DNA from: DATAEE01 sp963725145
Lineage (GTDB): Bacteria; Acidobacteriota; Vicinamibacteria; Vicinamibacterales; 2-12-FULL-66-21
Assembly: GCA_963725145.1 (NCBI GenBank)
Contig: CAVRXL010000013.1
Span: 1 to 64,000 of the forward strand
DNA: 64,000 nt
Direction: 5' to 3'
Position numbers and translations under genes: made by a program. Position 1 is the first letter of the stretch. Every line of letters starts with the position of its first letter. The notes beneath the pieces were generated by a model. The model was not told the origin of the DNA, did no database searches, and worked only from the letters and a program-made list of their open reading frames with translations. Shown here piece after piece: positions 52,674 through 62,821 of the stretch.

Positions 52674-54142
52674 CGCTTCGCCTCGCGGAACCGGACGACC
52701 GCGTCGTACAACGCCTGGACGATGTCGGCCTGACGCGCATCGCCCGACAGCGCGCGCTCCTCGGGCGCGTTGGTCAGAAAGCCCATCTCGACGAGCACGG
52801 CCGGCATGTTCGCGCCGACCAGCACGCGGAGCGGCGCCTGCTGCACGCCGCGCGGGCTCGTCGGCAGCTTCTCGCGGAACGCCGCCTCGATCACTTTGGC
52901 CAGCTCGGCGGAGCGCTCGATGTGGCGCGCCTGCGCCATGTCCCAGAGGATGACCTCAATCTCGCGCGTGCCCCCGCCGAAGACCGGGACCGCGTCCGAT
53001 TCGCTGCGCGCGATCCGGGCCGCTTCCTCGCCGTACTCCGCGAGGCTCAGGTAAAAGACTTCCGCCCCGGCAGCCAATGTTCGTCCGGATGCGTTCGCGT
53101 GGAGGCTGATGAACAGGTCCGCCTTGTTGTTGTTGGCGACGGCGGTGCGCTCGTCCAGCGTGATCGTGCGGTCTGCGTCCCGCGTAAGGATCGTGCGGAT
53201 GCCGAGCCGGCCCTCGATCGCCGTCTTCAGGCGTCGCGCGACGTTGAGCGTGATGTCTTTTTCCAGCGTGCCGGCCCGACCGCGGGCGCCCCGCTCGTCA
53301 CCCCCATGTCCAGGGTCGATGACGATCGTCCGGACGGCCCCCGCCGGTGCGAACTCGGGGAGCGGCAGCGACTCCACCGGCGGCGGGGGGGGCGGCGCCT
53401 CTCCCGACGGGCTGAAGATGTCGATGACGAGCCGTGTCGCGCCGCGCTCGCCCGGCTGATCCGCCGAGCGAAACGATCCAAAGCGAGGCCCGAGATCGAC
53501 CGCGACCTCGGCGGGGCCTTCCCCCGCGCGAATCGCGCCGACCAGCTCGCGGCCGACGGCGCCGGGCAGCTGCGCGTCGAGCGCGTCCGCCTCGAAGCGG
53601 ACGGTGAGGGTCTTCGCATCCTGCGCGACCGTATGCGGCGTCGGCGGCTGGATGTCCACCGTCACGCGCGCCGTGTTGCCGGTCGTCTCGTGGCGGGCGA
53701 CGACGTGCGGCACGCGCAGATCGCCAAGAATGATGAGCCTGGACGGCTTTCGCAGCTCGAGCTTCGTGCCGTAGGCGGGCGCGATCGCGCGCCCGACCGC
53801 GTCGATCGGCACGAACCACGCACGCCCATCGCGCGTGGGCGCCGCCGGGAGCGAGATGACGCGCCCACCCGCGGACGCGAGTCCCTGAGACGTAGACAGT
53901 ACGACGTTCTGACCTGACGGGAGGGAGAGGACGAGCCCTCCCGCATCCTCTCGCACGGTGATGTTCAGCAGCTTCGCGATGTCGTCGAGCGCCGCCATCT
54001 CGACGCTGCCGGCAAGCCGAACGGGCAGCGTGCGGCGCCCCTCCCGCGACAGGAGCGTGTAGGCGGCGGCGTCCGATCGCGGTGGAGCCGCCGGCTGGAG
54101 CGCAGCCAGGACGGCGAGAGCGAACAGGGAACGAAAGAACAC
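52670..54142 (-). CDS. N-acetylmuramoyl-L-alanine amidase (Amidase_3)
   Basis: 490 residues. A signal peptide (SLFALAVLAALQPAAPP) is followed by a copper-amine-oxidase-N-like/stalk segment, an AMIN-like beta domain (about 165-275) and a Pro-rich linker (EAPPPPPPVE). The C-terminal Amidase_3 catalytic domain has VIDPGHGGDERGARG (zinc His), EKDITLNVA (Glu), FISLHANA (His) and EMGFLTN (catalytic Glu). It splits the bond between peptidoglycan sugar and stem peptide, usually at the division site. It is first in the operon with the GerMN gene, rph and rdgB. Confidence 0.93.
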   Translation of the reverse strand: MFFRSLFALAVLAALQPAAPPRSDAAAYTLLSREGRRTLPVRLAGSVEMAALDDIAKLLNITVREDAGGLVLSLPSGQNVVLSTSQGLASAGGRVISLPAAPTRDGRAWFVPIDAVGRAIAPAYGTKLELRKPSRLIILGDLRVPHVVARHETTGNTARVTVDIQPPTPHTVAQDAKTLTVRFEADALDAQLPGAVGRELVGAIRAGEGPAEVAVDLGPRFGSFRSADQPGERGATRLVIDIFSPSGEAPPPPPPVESLPLPEFAPAGAVRTIVIDPGHGGDERGARGRAGTLEKDITLNVARRLKTAIEGRLGIRTILTRDADRTITLDERTAVANNNKADLFISLHANASGRTLAAGAEVFYLSLAEYGEEAARIARSESDAVPVFGGGTREIEVILWDMAQARHIERSAELAKVIEAAFREKLPTSPRGVQQAPLRVLVGANMPAVLVEMGFLTNAPEERALSGDARQADIVQALYDAVVRFREAKR

Positions 54143-54263
54143 TCCTATCGATGATACGCGGAAAGAGGCGCGGAGTTGCGCGAGCGGACGGCGCGCCGTT
54201 CCGCGTCCGCGCGCTGTTCAGGAGGCCACGCGACGATGGCGAGGATGAGCGAGCCTGCCGTCG

Positions 54264-55235
54264 TCATCTGGCGTTCGCGTAGATCGCGTCCACGACGCGC
54301 GCGACCGCGAGGCCGATCTCTCCCGTAACCGCTGGTTCGCGCTCCTCGCGGATCGCACGGACGAACTCCTCGACGAGCGGCTGATGCAGGTTCGAAGGCG
54401 CGGGATGATGTTCCTCCCGAACGCCGCCTTCCGTGACGATCCTCAGGCCGCCTCTGTTGAGGACATCGACGTGCGCGGATCCTTTCGTGCCGAAAATCTC
54501 GAAGGAATCCCGAGACTCCAGCGCCGCGTGGCTGACGATGAGCGTTGCCTGCGCGCCGCTCGCGAAGCCGAGCTGCGCCGTGCAGGTATCTTCGACCTCG
54601 CGGTTGCGAAAGCGAACGTTCGCGGGGAACCCGTGCACCGTCCGGACCGGTCCGAGCAGGTCCAGGAGCACTTCGATGCGATGACACCCGAAGTCGAACA
54701 TCGGCCCGCCGCCGGCGATCGCCTTGTTCAGAAACCATGCGCGAGGATGGTCTGGTGGAGGATCGAACATCTCGAACGCCTGGACGAGCGCGACGACAGG
54801 TTGCCCGAGCTCACCCGACGCAATCAGCTCGCGCAGCCGCGCGACAATCGGGTAGTGATGGCGATAGTAGGCGACGCCCAGCCGGACGCCGCAGGCCCGC
54901 GCCGCGGCGAGCATGCGTTCGCATTCGGCCGGCGTGAGCGCCATCGGCTTCTCGCACAGAACGTGTTTGCCAGCCTCGGCGGCCGCCACGGCCTGTTCGG
55001 CGTGCAGGTTGACGGGAGTCGCGACGTAGACCGCATCGACATCGTCATCTCTCAAGAGGTCGCGCCAGTCGGCGTGCCAGCGCTTCGCTCCGTGGCGCGC
55101 CGCGAATTCCGCGGCGAGGTGGGTCTGGCGCCGCGCGACGGCGTGTAGAGCGCTGCCCTCCGCGCCGGCGAGCGCCGCCGCCACGCGTTTCGCCGCGATG
55201 TCTCCGCACCCGACGAGCCCCCAGCGAACGGTCAT
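54264..55235 (-). CDS. Gfo/Idh/MocA-family oxidoreductase
   Basis: 323 residues. An NAD(P)-binding Rossmann start (WGLVGCGDIAAKRVAAAL), the family signature CEKPMALTP (Lys for hydride transfer), and a C-terminal alpha/beta domain with GGGPMFDFGCHRIEVLLDLL. Acts on a sugar or polyol derivative that cannot be told from sequence. No sugar-metabolism genes adjoin it. It lies upstream of the amidase operon on the same strand, with a 121-base gap containing nothing recognisable. Confidence 0.92.
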   Translation of the reverse strand: MTVRWGLVGCGDIAAKRVAAALAGAEGSALHAVARRQTHLAAEFAARHGAKRWHADWRDLLRDDDVDAVYVATPVNLHAEQAVAAAEAGKHVLCEKPMALTPAECERMLAAARACGVRLGVAYYRHHYPIVARLRELIASGELGQPVVALVQAFEMFDPPPDHPRAWFLNKAIAGGGPMFDFGCHRIEVLLDLLGPVRTVHGFPANVRFRNREVEDTCTAQLGFASGAQATLIVSHAALESRDSFEIFGTKGSAHVDVLNRGGLRIVTEGGVREEHHPAPSNLHQPLVEEFVRAIREEREPAVTGEIGLAVARVVDAIYANAR

Positions 55236-55257
55236 GAGGTCGTCAGTCTAACTGGTG

Positions 55258-55277
55258 GTACGACCCTTTAGGGTCGT
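55258..55277. repeat. REP-like palindrome upstream of kinase 1
   Basis: ACGACCCT, TT, AGGGTCGT, in the 62-base gap between divergent genes. Same plan as the GCAGCCCT family but with a different stem sequence. Confidence 0.6.
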
Positions 55278-55297
55278 CCCATCTATAATCGCGCCGC

Positions 55298-58013
55298 ATG
55301 AGTCTTCCACCTGGCACCCGTCTAGGTGCCTGCGAAGTGAAAGACAGCCTCGGCGCCGGGGGCATGGGCGAGGTCTATCGCGCGCGCGATACGAGGCTCA
55401 ATCGCGACGTCGCCATCAAGGTTCTTCCCGATCTGTTCGCGACCGACCCCGAACGCCTCGCGCGCTTCGAGCGCGAAGCGCAGGTTCTCGCGTCGCTCAA
55501 CCATCCGCATATCGCGCAGATCTACGGGGTCGAGGAGTCTCGAGGTGTCCGCGCGCTCATCATGGAGCTCGTCGAAGGTGAGACGCTGGCCGACCTCTTT
55601 ACGCGTGGGCCTGTCCCGACCGATCAGGCCCTCCCCATCGCACGCCAGATCGCCGACGCGCTCGAAGCGGCGCACGATGCCGGCATCATTCATCGTGATC
55701 TGAAGCCCGCCAACATCAAGGTGCGACCCGACGGCACGGTGAAGGTGCTCGATTTCGGCCTCGCGAAGGCGCTCGATTCCGGCGCGAGCGCGCCCGCCGC
55801 TGCCGTGCAGAACTCTCCGACGATGACGAGCCCGATGATGACCGGGCGCGGCATCATCCTCGGCACGGCCGCGTACATGGCGCCAGAACAGGCCAGAGGA
55901 CGCCCGGTCGACAAGCGCGCGGACATCTGGGCGTTCGGCGTCGTGCTGTACGAGATGCTCACCGGTGAGCGGGCGTTCAAAGGCGAGGATCCATCCGATG
56001 TGCTCGCCGCCGTGCTGCGTCAGGACATCGACTGGACGCCGCTGCCTGCGTGCGACGCCATCGCCGATTCGCCGGCTGCTCGAGCGCTGCCTCGAGCGCG
56101 ATCCGAAGCGGCGGCTCCGCGACATCGGCGACGCGCGGATCGAGATCGATGAGGCGTTGAAGTCGCCGCGCTCCGACGAGCGCGTGCCGACCAGAGGCCC
56201 GGCGCACGGCCGCGGAGCCATGGCCGCTGCCGTGATCGTCATGGCCGTTGTGGCGGCCCTTCTCGGGGCCATGGCGGCGCGAAGGCTCGCGACGCCGCCG
56301 CAGCCGCCGGTCATCCGATTCTCGATATCCGCGCCGCCCGGGAAGGTCTTTCGCGGGCTCGGCCGCGCGCTGGATATCTCACGCGATGGCACCCAGGTGG
56401 TGTACGCGACGATCGACGGAGTCTTTCTGCGTTCGATGTCCACCCTGGAAACGCGACAGATCTCCGAGGGATTTCAAACAGGCATCCACCCGACCTTCTC
56501 ACCCGATGGTTCGACCGTGGCAATGTGGTGGCCCAGGGAGCAGGCGATCAGGGGCTTTTCGTCGAACAAAATCGGCACCGTGGTGCTCGCCTCAGCCTCA
56601 CGCGACGTTGGCGGTCTGTTCGCCGGCATGAGCTGGGGCCCCGACGGGATCGTCGTCGGGCACGGCAGGCTGGGCATCGTCCTGTACCCCACCGATGGCA
56701 GCACGCCGAAGCAAGTCGCACGCGTCGCAGAGGGCGAGGGCGCTGTCGCGCCTGAGATATTGCCCGACCGTGAGCATCTCCTGTTCACGGTCACGACCGG
56801 CGCCGGCATCAGTCAGTCAACCCAGGGCAAGGTCGTCCTGCAGTCGTTGAGGACCGACGAGCGGCGCACGCTGATCGAGCGGGGGAGCAGCGCTCGGTAC
56901 GTGCCGAGCGGTCACATCGTATACGCGTTGGAAGGTACCCTGTTTGCGCTGCCGTTCGACCTGCGTCGCGTGGCGGCGACCGGTCCGGCCGTCCGCGTCC
57001 TCGACGGCGTCAGGCACGCGGCTATCCCGGACGCCCAGTTCAGCATCTCCGATTCCGGGACTCTGGTATTCGTGCCCGGGCCAGCGTCGGGGGCCACGTC
57101 CTACCTGGATCTAGCGCTCATCGATCGCAAAGGCATTATCTCGCCGTTGAACTTGCCGGCAGGTGCGTACGAGGCGGCGAGGGTGTCTCCGGACGGACGG
57201 CGCGTCGCGTTCGGCAGCGACGATGGTAAGGAGGCCATCGTCTGGGTCTACGACCTGTCGGGATCCAGCGCCCCGCGCCGGCTCACGTTCGGCGGGCGCA
57301 ACAAGTTTCCCCTGTGGTCGCCCGACGGCGACCGAATCGTGTTTCAGTCGGACCGTGAAGGGGACGCCGGTCTCTTCTGGCAGCAGCTGAACGGCGGCAG
57401 AGCGGAGCGGCTTACGAAGGCGGATGCCGGGACGAGCCACGTTCCGGAATCATGGTCGTCCGCGAACGGCGTCATTCTTTATACCGTGACGAAGGGTACA
57501 ACCGTCTCGCTCTGGATGCTGTCGACGCGCGACGGAAAGCGCGCGCCGTTTGGCGGCGTCCAATCGTTGACCCCCACCGGCGCCGTGTTTTCACCCGACG
57601 GCCGGTGGGTCGCCTATGCAACGATGGAGGCGGGAAGCACGTTCAGCACGGTCTACGTGCAGCCCTTCCCGCCGACCGGTGCGACCTACCAGGTTTCCAG
57701 AGACGACGACGGACATCATCCCGTCTGGTCGCGCGATGGCAAGGAGCTCTTCTACGTCCCGGGGCCCGGCCGACTGGCGAGCGCGACTGTAACCACGCAG
57801 CCGAGTTTCGCCATCACGCCTCCAACCCTGTTACCTCCCGCCGGACTCCAGGGGCCGCCGCGAGTCCTCCGGAACTACGACGTCATGCCCGACGGCGCGC
57901 GGTTCGTCGGCATTACTGCCGCCGGCGACGAGGACCAGTCGGAGGCGGCCACCGGACGTCAGCTCCATGTCGTCCTCAATTGGTTCGAGGAGCTGAAGGC
58001 GAGAGTTCCTTGA
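55298..58013 (+). pseudogene. Ser/Thr protein kinase with PD40 propeller, one frameshift
   Basis: The kinase domain is complete in the first frame: glycine loop LGAGGMGEVYRARD, Lys41 (AIKVLP), HRDLKPAN (Asp134), DFGLAKA, and APEQARGRPVDKRADIWAFG. The frame is lost near 56047-56053: after DIDWTPLPA the other frame continues ATPSPIRRLLERCLERDPKR, one membrane segment (AVIVMAVVAALLGAMAAR) and a PD40 beta-propeller to 58013. The paralog at 60044 is uninterrupted at the same place (DWTKLPPSTPASIRRLL), so one extra base (probably in GCGTGCG) is the difference. Such kinases sense outside signals with the propeller and phosphorylate unknown targets inside. The last 38 bases overlap the multicopper oxidase gene on the other strand. 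Confidence 0.85.
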
Positions 58014-59928
58014 CGATGACGTGTCCCTGCAGGAACCACTTGCCAGCCGCGCTCCGGATCTCCAGCCAGAGATTGCGGCGACCCGGGGGCGCCTCGAACT
58101 CGAAGTCGAACGTCTCGCCGACCGCGATCGTCTGACTCGCCGGCTTCGGATCGCTCAAGTGCGGCGGCACAGCGGCCGCATCCTTCATCAGCGGACGCCA
58201 GGTCACCGGGCCGTCAGAGGTCCGGAGCGACACGACGAAGATGTCGTCTGGCGTGATGTGGATCAGGCGCACGCGATGCCGGGCGCCAGCTTTCCAGACA
58301 AACTGCGGATTGGGTTCGCCGTTGACGAGCGTAGGAGCGTCCGCTCCGGGACCTCCGCGGCCGATGACGACGACGTGATCGACCGACGGGTCGAACTTCT
58401 CGCCCGGTTCCAGGACCACCATCGGGCCGTAGAGACCGGAGGTCAGCTGCCGGCCGTCGTGAAGATGCGTGTGGTACATGAAGGTGCCGGCGCGCGGCGG
58501 CGTGAAACGTACGACGAACGATTCTCCTGGCTCGATGAGCGGCGTCAGGCGCTGGCCGACGCCGCTCCAGCCGTGCACGCCGTCGTAGAAGCTCTCCAGC
58601 TCCATCCCATGCCAGTGGATGGCGGTTGCTTCGGGCAACCGGTTCACCAGCGTGATCTCAACGGGTTCTCCTCGCTGCAGTACGAGCGTCGGCCCGGGGA
58701 CTGGGACGCTGCCGCGTGCCGATGACTCGACGCTGTCGGCGAGCACAAATCCATAGGCGCGCTCGGCGCCGTGCCGGCCTGGCCCGGCCTCCATCGCCAG
58801 CGTGAGCTTGCGCGTCGGAATTCCTGACGTGCTGCGGCACTGGTCGGTCTGGGTTCCATGCGGGTCGGTGACCGTCACGCCGAGCACCATGCCTGCCATC
58901 CCGGCGGAGGACTGATGGGACGCGTGATGATCCGCGTGCGATGCGGGCGGCCCGCCCAATCGCGTCGCCGGCGACACGTGCGCCGCGATGTGGCAATGGA
59001 ACAGCCAGTTGCCGATCCGTTCGGGTACCCAGGTCATGGCAAGCGTTCCACCAGGCTGAAGCACCTGTGTGACGACGAGCGGCTTGCCGCTGTCGTCGAA
59101 TGGAACGTCGCGCAAGCCATCACCCAGGCTGTCGACTTCAAAGTGGAAGCCATGCAGGTGCAGCGGATGGACCTGGGAGCTGAGATTGATGACCCGCCAC
59201 CGAACGGTCTCGCCGAGCTGGTACGTAAGGCGCTCGGTCGCCGGCCAGGACAGGCCGTTGATCAGGAACACGAAACGCGGATCGAGTTTCAGGAAGGCGA
59301 CGCCAGGATCGTCGGCGGCGGCGATGTCGCGCAGCTCGGCGCGGGTGACGCTCGTCCAGTCCGTGATGACCAGCACTCGATCGACATCTGGCGCAGCATT
59401 CGGCGGATCGACAATGAAGGCGCCTGACAACTGCGTGTCGGGCGCCGCTCGAAACTGGATAGGCACACCGGTCGTCGTCGCCCAGTAGTGATAGGTTCCC
59501 GCGCGTCCGGCCTTGAAACGGACGTCGCGGCTGAGCGACGGCGGAATCTCAATCGGCGCGCATGGCGCACTGTCGCGCGCGCAGAGACCGTGGACGCGTA
59601 GCGGAGCGTCGAGATCGTTGCGGACGCTCGCGACGATCTCGGTCCCTTCGGGGACGCGAATGAGCGGCGATGGTGCGGTCAACGGCCCGGATTCTTCTCC
59701 GAAGGCCTCCACCCGCAGCGCGGGGCCCGTTTCACCTTCGGGGCTCCACACTCCGACTGCAGCGCGCAGCTTCAGCGTCAGGGTTCCTTCGACGAGCGTC
59801 CCGGCCGATCGACGGTTGTCGTTTGGCTGCACCGACGGGGGCTTCGGCCCAGGGTCGGCCCAGACCGGGTTGGTGACGAACACGAAAAACAAGCTGGAGA
59901 CGAACAGGCGCGTTCCGGAGACCAACAT
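57976..59928 (-). CDS. Secreted multicopper oxidase with reversed motif order
   Basis: 650 residues from ATG 59928, with signal peptide LFVSSLFFVFVTNPVWA. Cupredoxin-like domains carry copper motifs HPLHLHG (254-260), FHCHIAAH (310-317), then HWHG (438-441) and MYHTHLH (484-490). In ordinary laccases HWHG and HxH come first and HPxHLHG/HCH last. The N-terminal domain has only degenerate versions (VHGLCARD, YHYWATT). A His-rich stretch (331-338) joins the halves. The trinuclear site could form between the second and third domains. The type-1 copper Cys is present in HCH. Substrate unknown; oxidation of metals or phenols is possible. Confidence 0.88.
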   Translation of the reverse strand: MLVSGTRLFVSSLFFVFVTNPVWADPGPKPPSVQPNDNRRSAGTLVEGTLTLKLRAAVGVWSPEGETGPALRVEAFGEESGPLTAPSPLIRVPEGTEIVASVRNDLDAPLRVHGLCARDSAPCAPIEIPPSLSRDVRFKAGRAGTYHYWATTTGVPIQFRAAPDTQLSGAFIVDPPNAAPDVDRVLVITDWTSVTRAELRDIAAADDPGVAFLKLDPRFVFLINGLSWPATERLTYQLGETVRWRVINLSSQVHPLHLHGFHFEVDSLGDGLRDVPFDDSGKPLVVTQVLQPGGTLAMTWVPERIGNWLFHCHIAAHVSPATRLGGPPASHADHHASHQSSAGMAGMVLGVTVTDPHGTQTDQCRSTSGIPTRKLTLAMEAGPGRHGAERAYGFVLADSVESSARGSVPVPGPTLVLQRGEPVEITLVNRLPEATAIHWHGMELESFYDGVHGWSGVGQRLTPLIEPGESFVVRFTPPRAGTFMYHTHLHDGRQLTSGLYGPMVVLEPGEKFDPSVDHVVVIGRGGPGADAPTLVNGEPNPQFVWKAGARHRVRLIHITPDDIFVVSLRTSDGPVTWRPLMKDAAAVPPHLSDPKPASQTIAVGETFDFEFEAPPGRRNLWLEIRSAAGKWFLQGHVIVKELSPSAPRTN

Positions 59929-60043
59929 TCGGGTACCTCGTGGTTCAAGCAAACCCCGAACGTACTCCCAGCGTCTTCACCGCTTCCTGAGGAAACCGTA
60001 AGGATTGGGTGAGAGTAGAGAAGCGCCCCTATAATCCCGACCG

Positions 60044-62821
60044 ATGGGTCTTGCGGCCGGCGCGCGACTGGGCTCGTGCGAGGTGACAGGCAGCCTCGGC
60101 GCAGGTGGGATGGGCGAGGTCTATCGCGCGCGCGACACGCGGCTCAATCGCGAGGTCGCCATCAAGGTCCTGCCCGAACTGTTTGCAACCGATCCCGAAC
60201 GCCTCGCGCGGTTCGAACGCGAGGCGCAGGTGCTCGCGTCGCTCAACCATCCGCATATCGCGCAGATCTACGGCCTTGAAGAGTCGGGGAGCGTGCGCGC
60301 GCTCATCATGGAGCTCGTCGACGGGGAGACGCTGGCCGATCTCATCGCGCGTGGCCCGGTCGCTCCCGACCAGGCCCTCCCAATCGCGCGACAGATCTCG
60401 GAAGCGCTCGAAGCGGCGCATGACGCCGGCATCATTCACCGCGATCTCAAGCCGGCGAACATCAAGGTACGCCCCGACGGCACCGTGAAAGTGCTCGATT
60501 TCGGTCTGGCCAAGGCGTTCGATCCCGTCGCGAGCGGGCCCGCCGTTGGCGTGCAGAATTCTCCCACCGTCACCAGCCCGATGATGACCGGGCGCGGCAT
60601 CATCCTCGGCACCGCCGCGTACATGGCGCCTGAGCAGGCTCGGGGACGGCCGGTCGACAAGCGCGCGGACATCTGGGCGTTCGGCGTCGTGCTCTACGAG
60701 ATGCTGACCGGCGAACGCGCCTTCAATGGTGACGACCCCTCCGACGTGCTCGCCGCGGTGCTGCGTCAGGACATCGACTGGACGAAGCTGCCACCTTCGA
60801 CGCCAGCATCGATCCGTCGGCTGCTCCAGAGGTGCCTCGAGCGTGATCCGAAGCGGCGCCTTCGAGACATCGGCGAGGCCCGCATCGCCGTCGAAGAGGC
60901 GCTGGCGCATCCAGAAAACCAGGCCGAGGCCAGAGCTGCCGGGCTGCCTGCCCTCGCTCCGCCACCATTCTGGCGTCGGGTCATGCCCTGGGCTCTCGCC
61001 GGTGCGTTGGGCATGGCGCTCGCGCTCGTCCTAGTTCGATGGGTGACGTGGCGGCAGATTCCGCCGACCGTGCTGCCTGCGAAGCTGAGCGTCGAGATCG
61101 GTGCGGACACGTCGCTCGCCACGGGTGGCGGAGCTTTCGCTGGCGGAGGAGCTGGCGCCGCCGTGCTCTCGCCGGATGGTGCTCTACTCGTCTTCGTTGG
61201 GCAGAAAGGAATCGGAGAGCTAACCCAGCTCTACACGCGGCGACTGGACCAGTTGGAGGCCTCACCGCTCTCAGCGACAGAAGGCGCCCGCGACCCTTTC
61301 TTTTCACCTGATGGCCAGTGGATCGGGTTCTTCGCCGGCGGCAAGCTCAAGAAAATTGCGATCTCGGGCGGCGCCGCCATCACACTGTGCGATGCACCCG
61401 CAGGTCGAGGTGGAAGCTGGGCCGACGATGGAACGCTTTTCGTGGCGCTGGATGCCCGCGTCGGTCTGTCGCGTGTGCCTTCGGCGGGAGGCTCACCGGC
61501 GCCACTGACGAAGCTCGACTCGGCGGCCGCCGAAATTACGCACCGCTGGCCGCAGGCGCTGCCGGACGCGAAGGCCGTGATGTTCACGACCAGCCGGACG
61601 GTCGGAACCGGTGACTTCGAGGAAGCCAACATCGTCGTCCAGTCGCTTCCAGATGGACCAAGAAAGGTGGTGCAGCGGGCTGGCTACTACGGGCGCCATC
61701 TCCCGAGCGGCCACATCGTGTACATGCACGAAGGGACCCTCTTCGGCGTCCCCTTTGACTTGGAAAGGCTCGAGCCGACCGGTCCGTCGGTGCCTGTCCT
61801 CGAAGGTGTGAGCACCGTTCCATCGAATGGGACGGCGCAATTCGCGTTCTCGGCCAGCGGCACGTTCGTCTTCGTGCGTGGCCCGAGCCTTAGATCACTT
61901 GCACCCATTTACTTGATGGACCGGGACGGAAAAACTCAACAGCTGCGCGCCGTGCCGGCCGCTTTCAACAACCCGCGTTTCTCTCCGGATGGCCGACTGC
62001 TCGCGCTGGACCGCCGCGCCGGCGGACAACGCGATGTCTGGGTCTACGAGTGGGAACGGGATCGGATGGTGCGCCTGACGTTCGATTCGACAGCGATAGG
62101 CCCCGTATGGACGCCTGATGGTCGGCGAATCGCCTACGCCTCCGCGCGTGGGGACGGCTCGACCCCGAACGTGTATTGGCAGCGATCCGACGGAACGGGC
62201 GAAACGGGTCGGCTGACCGAATCCAAGAATCGGCAGTATCCGACCTCGTGGCACCCCGCGGGGAAGTTTCTCGCGTACGACGAGGACAGCGCCGAAACTC
62301 TCCGGGACATCATGATCCTACCCATCGAAGGCGACGAGGTCTCGGGGTGGAAGCCCGGGAAGGCGACAGCCTTTCTCCGTACTCCGTTCGTCGAGCGCGA
62401 AGCCGTGTTCTCCCCGGACGGGCGCTGGGTGGCGTACGTCTCACTCGAGTCGGGGCCCCCGGAGGTGTACGTTCGGCCATTTCCTGGCCCGGGCGGGAAG
62501 TGGCAGATCTCCACAGCTGGAGGGATCCAGCCAACGTGGTCTCGAAACGGGAAGGAGCTGGCGTACCGCGCGAACCAGACGCTGATGGTGGCGTCGTACG
62601 CCGCCGATGGGGATTCGTTCCGAGCCGAAAAACCGCGGCCGTTGCCCGGACGCGTGCCGCTCCGTGAGCCAGACTCCCGCCAGTTCGACCTGCATCCCGA
62701 CGGCCAGCGTTTCGCGGTGCTGAAAGTTCCGGACGACCAGCTCGAGGTCAGGCAGGATAAGGTGGTTTTCATCCTGAACTTCTTCGACGAGATGCGCAGG
62801 ATCGTGCCGGGGAAGCCATGA
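60044..62821 (+). CDS. Ser/Thr protein kinase with PD40 propeller
   Basis: 925 residues, intact. Kinase domain (about 9-275): LGAGGMGEVYRARD, Lys41 (VAIKVLPE), HRDLKPAN (Asp134), VLDFGLAK (Asp152), and the activation segment ending GTAAYMAPEQARG. One membrane segment (PWALAGALGMALALVLVRWV, about 308-328), then a periplasmic propeller with FSPDGQWIGFF, FSPDGRLLALD, FSPDGRWVAYV and WSRNGKELAYR. It is a close paralog of the frameshifted kinase at 55298, with a multicopper oxidase gene between them. The stop overlaps the ATG of the next gene as ATGA. Confidence 0.94.
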   Translation: MGLAAGARLGSCEVTGSLGAGGMGEVYRARDTRLNREVAIKVLPELFATDPERLARFEREAQVLASLNHPHIAQIYGLEESGSVRALIMELVDGETLADLIARGPVAPDQALPIARQISEALEAAHDAGIIHRDLKPANIKVRPDGTVKVLDFGLAKAFDPVASGPAVGVQNSPTVTSPMMTGRGIILGTAAYMAPEQARGRPVDKRADIWAFGVVLYEMLTGERAFNGDDPSDVLAAVLRQDIDWTKLPPSTPASIRRLLQRCLERDPKRRLRDIGEARIAVEEALAHPENQAEARAAGLPALAPPPFWRRVMPWALAGALGMALALVLVRWVTWRQIPPTVLPAKLSVEIGADTSLATGGGAFAGGGAGAAVLSPDGALLVFVGQKGIGELTQLYTRRLDQLEASPLSATEGARDPFFSPDGQWIGFFAGGKLKKIAISGGAAITLCDAPAGRGGSWADDGTLFVALDARVGLSRVPSAGGSPAPLTKLDSAAAEITHRWPQALPDAKAVMFTTSRTVGTGDFEEANIVVQSLPDGPRKVVQRAGYYGRHLPSGHIVYMHEGTLFGVPFDLERLEPTGPSVPVLEGVSTVPSNGTAQFAFSASGTFVFVRGPSLRSLAPIYLMDRDGKTQQLRAVPAAFNNPRFSPDGRLLALDRRAGGQRDVWVYEWERDRMVRLTFDSTAIGPVWTPDGRRIAYASARGDGSTPNVYWQRSDGTGETGRLTESKNRQYPTSWHPAGKFLAYDEDSAETLRDIMILPIEGDEVSGWKPGKATAFLRTPFVEREAVFSPDGRWVAYVSLESGPPEVYVRPFPGPGGKWQISTAGGIQPTWSRNGKELAYRANQTLMVASYAADGDSFRAEKPRPLPGRVPLREPDSRQFDLHPDGQRFAVLKVPDDQLEVRQDKVVFILNFFDEMRRIVPGKP

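Noticed and set aside
54145..54738. ORF antisense/overlapping the Gfo/Idh/MocA gene and its downstream gap
   Set aside because: It is a frame shadow on the same strand with Arg-rich content; the 121-base gap itself holds no separate gene.
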